Positions 5,470 to 8,236 of a DNA stretch of 8,236 nucleotides are shown piece after piece. The first letter of the stretch is position 1. Each line of letters begins with the position of its first letter. This DNA is from Gemmatimonadota bacterium (lineage in GTDB: Bacteria; Gemmatimonadota; Gemmatimonadetes; Gemmatimonadales; GWC2-71-9), in contig JACZUR010000089.1 in the NCBI GenBank assembly GCA_022573095.1, positions 1-8,236 of the forward strand. Direction: 5' to 3'. A program made the translations under genes and the position numbers. The notes below the pieces were generated by a model that was not told where the DNA came from, did no database searches, and was given only the letters and a program-made list of their open reading frames with translations.

Positions 5470-8094
5470 ATGGTTGATCCACAAAGATTTACGATCAAGT
5501 CCGGGGAGGCTGTTCGGGAGGCGGGAACGCTCGCCAGATCTCGCGGAAACCCGGTCATCGACGATATCCACCTCTTTCTGACGCTGCTGCGCCAGGAAGC
5601 CGGTTTTGTTGCACCCCTGCTCGAAAAGTGCGGAGCGGACACTGCCGGTCTTGAGCGCGAGGCGGCGGAGGAGGTAAACCGGCTGCCGGTCCAGAGCGGT
5701 GCGGTTACCGAGTCTTTCTCTCGTGAGCTCACTCGAAGTTTGGAGGCTGCAGACGGACTCGCGCGCGAGCTGGGCGACTCGTTCATCTCTACCGAACACC
5801 TGTTGCTAGCAATGGCGGACACCGCGGGCTCGGCGACCGGCAAGTTGCTGGCTTCGCGAGGGCTCGACAGGACTGCACTGCTCTCAGCCCTGGAGTCTGT
5901 GCGCGGTGCGCACCGGGTCACTGATGTCGAACCCGAGGGCAAGTACCGGGCTCTGGAGCGCTACACCACGGATCTTACTGAGGCTGCGCGGCGAGGGAAA
6001 CTCGACCCTGTGATAGGGCGTGACGAAGAGATTAGGCGCGTAATCCAGGTCCTGTCGCGTAGGACCAAGAACAATCCGGTGCTCATCGGTGAGCCTGGTG
6101 TCGGAAAGACTGCCATAGTCGAAGGTCTCGCGCAGCGGATCGTTAACGGAGACGTGCCGGAGAGCCTCAGGGGGAAGAGCATTGTCGTGCTGGATATCGG
6201 CCTGATGCTCGCCGGCGCAAAATATCGTGGGGAATTTGAAGAACGCATGAAAGCGGTTCTGCAGGAGATTGTCTCGGATGAGAGCGGGTACATCGTGTTC
6301 ATCGACGAACTTCACACCATAGTAGGCGCTGGGGCTTCGGAAGGTGCCGTTGACGCGTCGAACATGCTCAAACCGCCGCTGGCGCGAGGGGATCTGCGCG
6401 TGGTGGGTGCGACGACGCTCGACGAGTATCGCAAGCATATTGAGGCGGACAAGGCGCTCGAGCGCAGGTTCCAGCCGGTGTACGTCGGCGAACCCTCGGT
6501 CGAAGACACGATTGGAATCTTGCGGGGACTCAAGGAACGCTACGAGGTGCACCACGGCGTGCGGATCACCGACGCCGCGCTTATCTCGGCGGCCACTCTT
6601 TCTGATCGCTACGTGGGCGAAAGGTTTCTGCCGGATAAGGCGATCGATCTCATCGATGAAGCGGCCAGCAGGCTGAGAATAACGATCGACAGCTTACCCC
6701 CCGAAATAGACGAACTGGAACGTCGCATTATCCAACTGAAGATTGAAGAGCAAGCGCTGGCAAAGGAATCAGACCCAGGCAGCGTGGAGCGTAACAAGGA
6801 TGTCAAACGCGAGATTGCAGAGCTGCAAGAACGTACCCAGGGAATGAAGGCCCAGTGGCAAGCGGAGAAGGCTGCCATAGCGATGTTGCGGGGCAAGAAA
6901 GCCGAGCTCGAAGAGGCTCGGCTTGAGACGGAACAGGCCACGCGTGCAGGCGACTTGCAGAGGGCCGCGGAGATTATGTACGGCAGCGTACCGGGTTTGG
7001 AGAGAGAGATAGCAAAGGACAATGAGAGACTAGAGAAGATCCAAAACCGTTTCCGCTACCTGAAAGAAGAAGTCGAGGCTGAAGACGTCGCAGAAATCGT
7101 TGCGATGTGGACGGGGATTCCGGTTACTAGGATGATGGAGTCGGAGAAGGAGCGTCTCATTAGACTCGAAGATGAACTGGCTCGCCGCGTTGTTGGGCAG
7201 TCGGAGGCGATTGAGGCCGTTGCCAATGCGGTGCGCAGGTCTCGTACCGGCCTTCAGGACCCGGACCGCCCCATCGGCAGCTTTATCTTTCTTGGCCCCA
7301 CTGGAGTAGGAAAAACTGAGACGGCGCGAGCGCTCGCAGAGTTTTTGTTCGATGACGAGCGCGCCCTGGTTCGGCTCGACATGTCCGAGTATATGGAGAA
7401 ACATGCTGTCGCCCGGATGATAGGTGCTCCTCCTGGTTACGTCGGATTCGAAGAAGGCGGTCAGCTCACCGAAGCGGTGCGGCGCAGGCCGTATTCGGTC
7501 ATCCTGTTTGACGAGATCGAAAAGGCTCATCCCGACGTCTTCGGGATTCTGCTCCAGATACTGGACGACGGAAGGCTCACAGATGGCCAAGGACGGGTCG
7601 TGAACTTCAACAACACGGTAATCATCATGACATCCAATATCGCGAGCGAGTCTATACTAGAGTTGGGCGATTCGAATTGGGAGTTGGCGGAACAGAGTGT
7701 AATGGATGCACTGCGAAATAGGTTCAAGCCTGAGTTTCTGAACCGCGTCGACGATGTCATCATTTACAAACCACTGTCGCGGGATGACCTGGGAAGAATT
7801 GTTGATCTGCAACTCGACAGAGTTCGTTCGCAACTATTGACTCGTAATCTCGCTTTGAGGGTTGAACCTGAGGTGCGCGCAGACCTGCTCGCTGAAGCGT
7901 ACGACCCGAAGTATGGAGCGCGTCCGCTGAAGCGAACGATCCAGCGGCGGCTGCAAAACCCGATCGCACTGGCTTTGTTAGAGGGTGACTTCGTTGATGG
8001 CGACACGGTCGTAGCGAGTCGATCCAACGATGGCATGGTGAAACTCTCTAAAGCAAAAGGTAATCTTCAGGAACATGCCGGTGCCGGAATCTGA
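5470..8094 (+). CDS. clpB: ATP-dependent disaggregase chaperone ClpB
   Basis: ClpB is a cytoplasmic hexameric AAA+ machine that, with DnaK-DnaJ-GrpE, threads aggregated proteins through its pore and resolubilises them after heat or other stress. The 874-residue product has typical length. The N-domain (about 1-148) starts DPQRFTIKSGEAV. NBD1 has Walker A GEPGVGKT (207-214), pore loop AGAKYRGEFEER (248-259, Tyr252), Walker B ending IDE (278-280), sensor GATT (313-316) and arginine fingers in LERRFQPV (330-337). A long charged coiled-coil middle domain (about 405-535) marks ClpB rather than ClpA or ClpC. NBD2 has Walker A GPTGVGKT (609-616), pore loop GYVG (656-659), Walker B LFDEIEKAH (679-687), EFLNRVDD (755-762) and sensor 2 GARPLKR (816-822). 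No ClpP-docking loop is seen. ATG 5470 gives the normal family start, though only a weak GAG precedes it. All catalytic residues appear intact. Confidence 0.97.
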   Translation: MVDPQRFTIKSGEAVREAGTLARSRGNPVIDDIHLFLTLLRQEAGFVAPLLEKCGADTAGLEREAAEEVNRLPVQSGAVTESFSRELTRSLEAADGLARELGDSFISTEHLLLAMADTAGSATGKLLASRGLDRTALLSALESVRGAHRVTDVEPEGKYRALERYTTDLTEAARRGKLDPVIGRDEEIRRVIQVLSRRTKNNPVLIGEPGVGKTAIVEGLAQRIVNGDVPESLRGKSIVVLDIGLMLAGAKYRGEFEERMKAVLQEIVSDESGYIVFIDELHTIVGAGASEGAVDASNMLKPPLARGDLRVVGATTLDEYRKHIEADKALERRFQPVYVGEPSVEDTIGILRGLKERYEVHHGVRITDAALISAATLSDRYVGERFLPDKAIDLIDEAASRLRITIDSLPPEIDELERRIIQLKIEEQALAKESDPGSVERNKDVKREIAELQERTQGMKAQWQAEKAAIAMLRGKKAELEEARLETEQATRAGDLQRAAEIMYGSVPGLEREIAKDNERLEKIQNRFRYLKEEVEAEDVAEIVAMWTGIPVTRMMESEKERLIRLEDELARRVVGQSEAIEAVANAVRRSRTGLQDPDRPIGSFIFLGPTGVGKTETARALAEFLFDDERALVRLDMSEYMEKHAVARMIGAPPGYVGFEEGGQLTEAVRRRPYSVILFDEIEKAHPDVFGILLQILDDGRLTDGQGRVVNFNNTVIIMTSNIASESILELGDSNWELAEQSVMDALRNRFKPEFLNRVDDVIIYKPLSRDDLGRIVDLQLDRVRSQLLTRNLALRVEPEVRADLLAEAYDPKYGARPLKRTIQRRLQNPIALALLEGDFVDGDTVVASRSNDGMVKLSKAKGNLQEHAGAGI

Positions 8095-8236
8095 CCGAGC
8101 ATCCCTCACCGACAGTGACCGGCTCGGCATGAATGCTGCGCTCGCCGAAGCGCGACGCGCTGCCGATGCTGGAGAAGTTCCCGTTGGCGCCGCGGTTGTA
8201 GTAGCAGGAGAGGTCGTTGCCAAGGCCCACAACGAG
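8075..8236 (+). CDS. tadA: tRNA-specific adenosine deaminase TadA, 5' part only
   Basis: TadA deaminates A34 to inosine in tRNA-Arg(ACG) in the cytoplasm, letting one tRNA read several codons. Only the first 54 codons are in the window. They carry the family N-terminus MNAALAEARRAADAG (19-33), then EVPVGAAVVVAGEVV (34-48) and AHNE (51-54), where the Asn aligns with a substrate-pocket Asn of TadA. The zinc site (HAE and PCxxC) would follow beyond the edge. The start is uncertain. ATG 8075 has AGGA (8069-8072) only 2 nt upstream, GTG 8081 has the same AGGA at a better 8 nt, and ATG 8129 would give the shortest protein. The first two starts overlap the end of clpB (8094), so the pair is probably cotranscribed and translationally coupled. 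A related cytidine/guanine deaminase is less likely given the EVPVGA pattern. Confidence 0.85.
   Translation, partial: MPVPESDRASLTDSDRLGMNAALAEARRAADAGEVPVGAAVVVAGEVVAKAHNE

Noticed and set aside
5302..6555. Minus-strand open frames opposite the start of clpB
   Set aside because: They have no family motifs or ribosome binding sites and are opposite the N-domain and NBD1 of ClpB.
1..8236. CRISPR arrays, insertion sequences, rRNA or tRNA genes
   Set aside because: No regularly spaced direct repeats, transposase motifs, or structured RNA gene signatures were seen on reading both strands.

Overview
The window is a compact, mostly housekeeping stretch with every gene on the + strand. It reads as a didermal (outer-membrane) bacterium, probably from the FCB/Gemmatimonadota-like part of the tree. 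The basis is a TonB-dependent outer-membrane receptor, a secreted protein with a type IX secretion (T9SS)/FlgD-like C-terminal sorting domain (QNYPNPFN motif), moderately GC-rich codon use by eye, and candidate promoters of the form TTGACA - TAnCTT(T)G. The phylum is an inference and not certain. The presence of SelB means the organism very probably decodes UGA as selenocysteine.

Layout. (1) 73-2058: TonB-dependent, BtuB-like outer-membrane receptor. It starts at a GTG preceded by a strong Shine-Dalgarno. (2) 2105-2860: RecO, recombination mediator, 46 nt downstream, with a possible promoter overlapping its start. (3) 2857-4725: SelB, the selenocysteine-specific elongation factor, overlapping the recO stop codon. 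(4) 4726-4847: intergenic stretch with a good promoter candidate. (5) 4848-5273: a 141-residue secreted protein that is essentially only a T9SS/FlgD-like sorting domain. (6) 5306-5338: strong intrinsic terminator. (7) 5339-5469: regulatory region with a perfect inverted repeat and an ECF-sigma-like promoter candidate. (8) 5470-8094: ClpB disaggregase. (9) 8075-8236: the 5' end of tadA (tRNA adenosine deaminase), overlapping clpB by 20 nt and cut by the window edge. No stretch longer than 300 nt lacks a gene.

How they fit together. recO-selB and clpB-tadA are overlapping pairs that look translationally coupled. The sorting-domain gene appears to be its own short transcription unit, with its own promoter and terminator. 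The genes do not form one pathway: the window holds recombination repair, selenocysteine translation, protein disaggregation, tRNA wobble editing, and cell-surface uptake/secretion. I did not find a convincing undescribed multi-gene system. The most interesting items are the cargo-less sorting-domain protein, the recO-selB coupling, and the regulatory elements upstream of clpB and recO.
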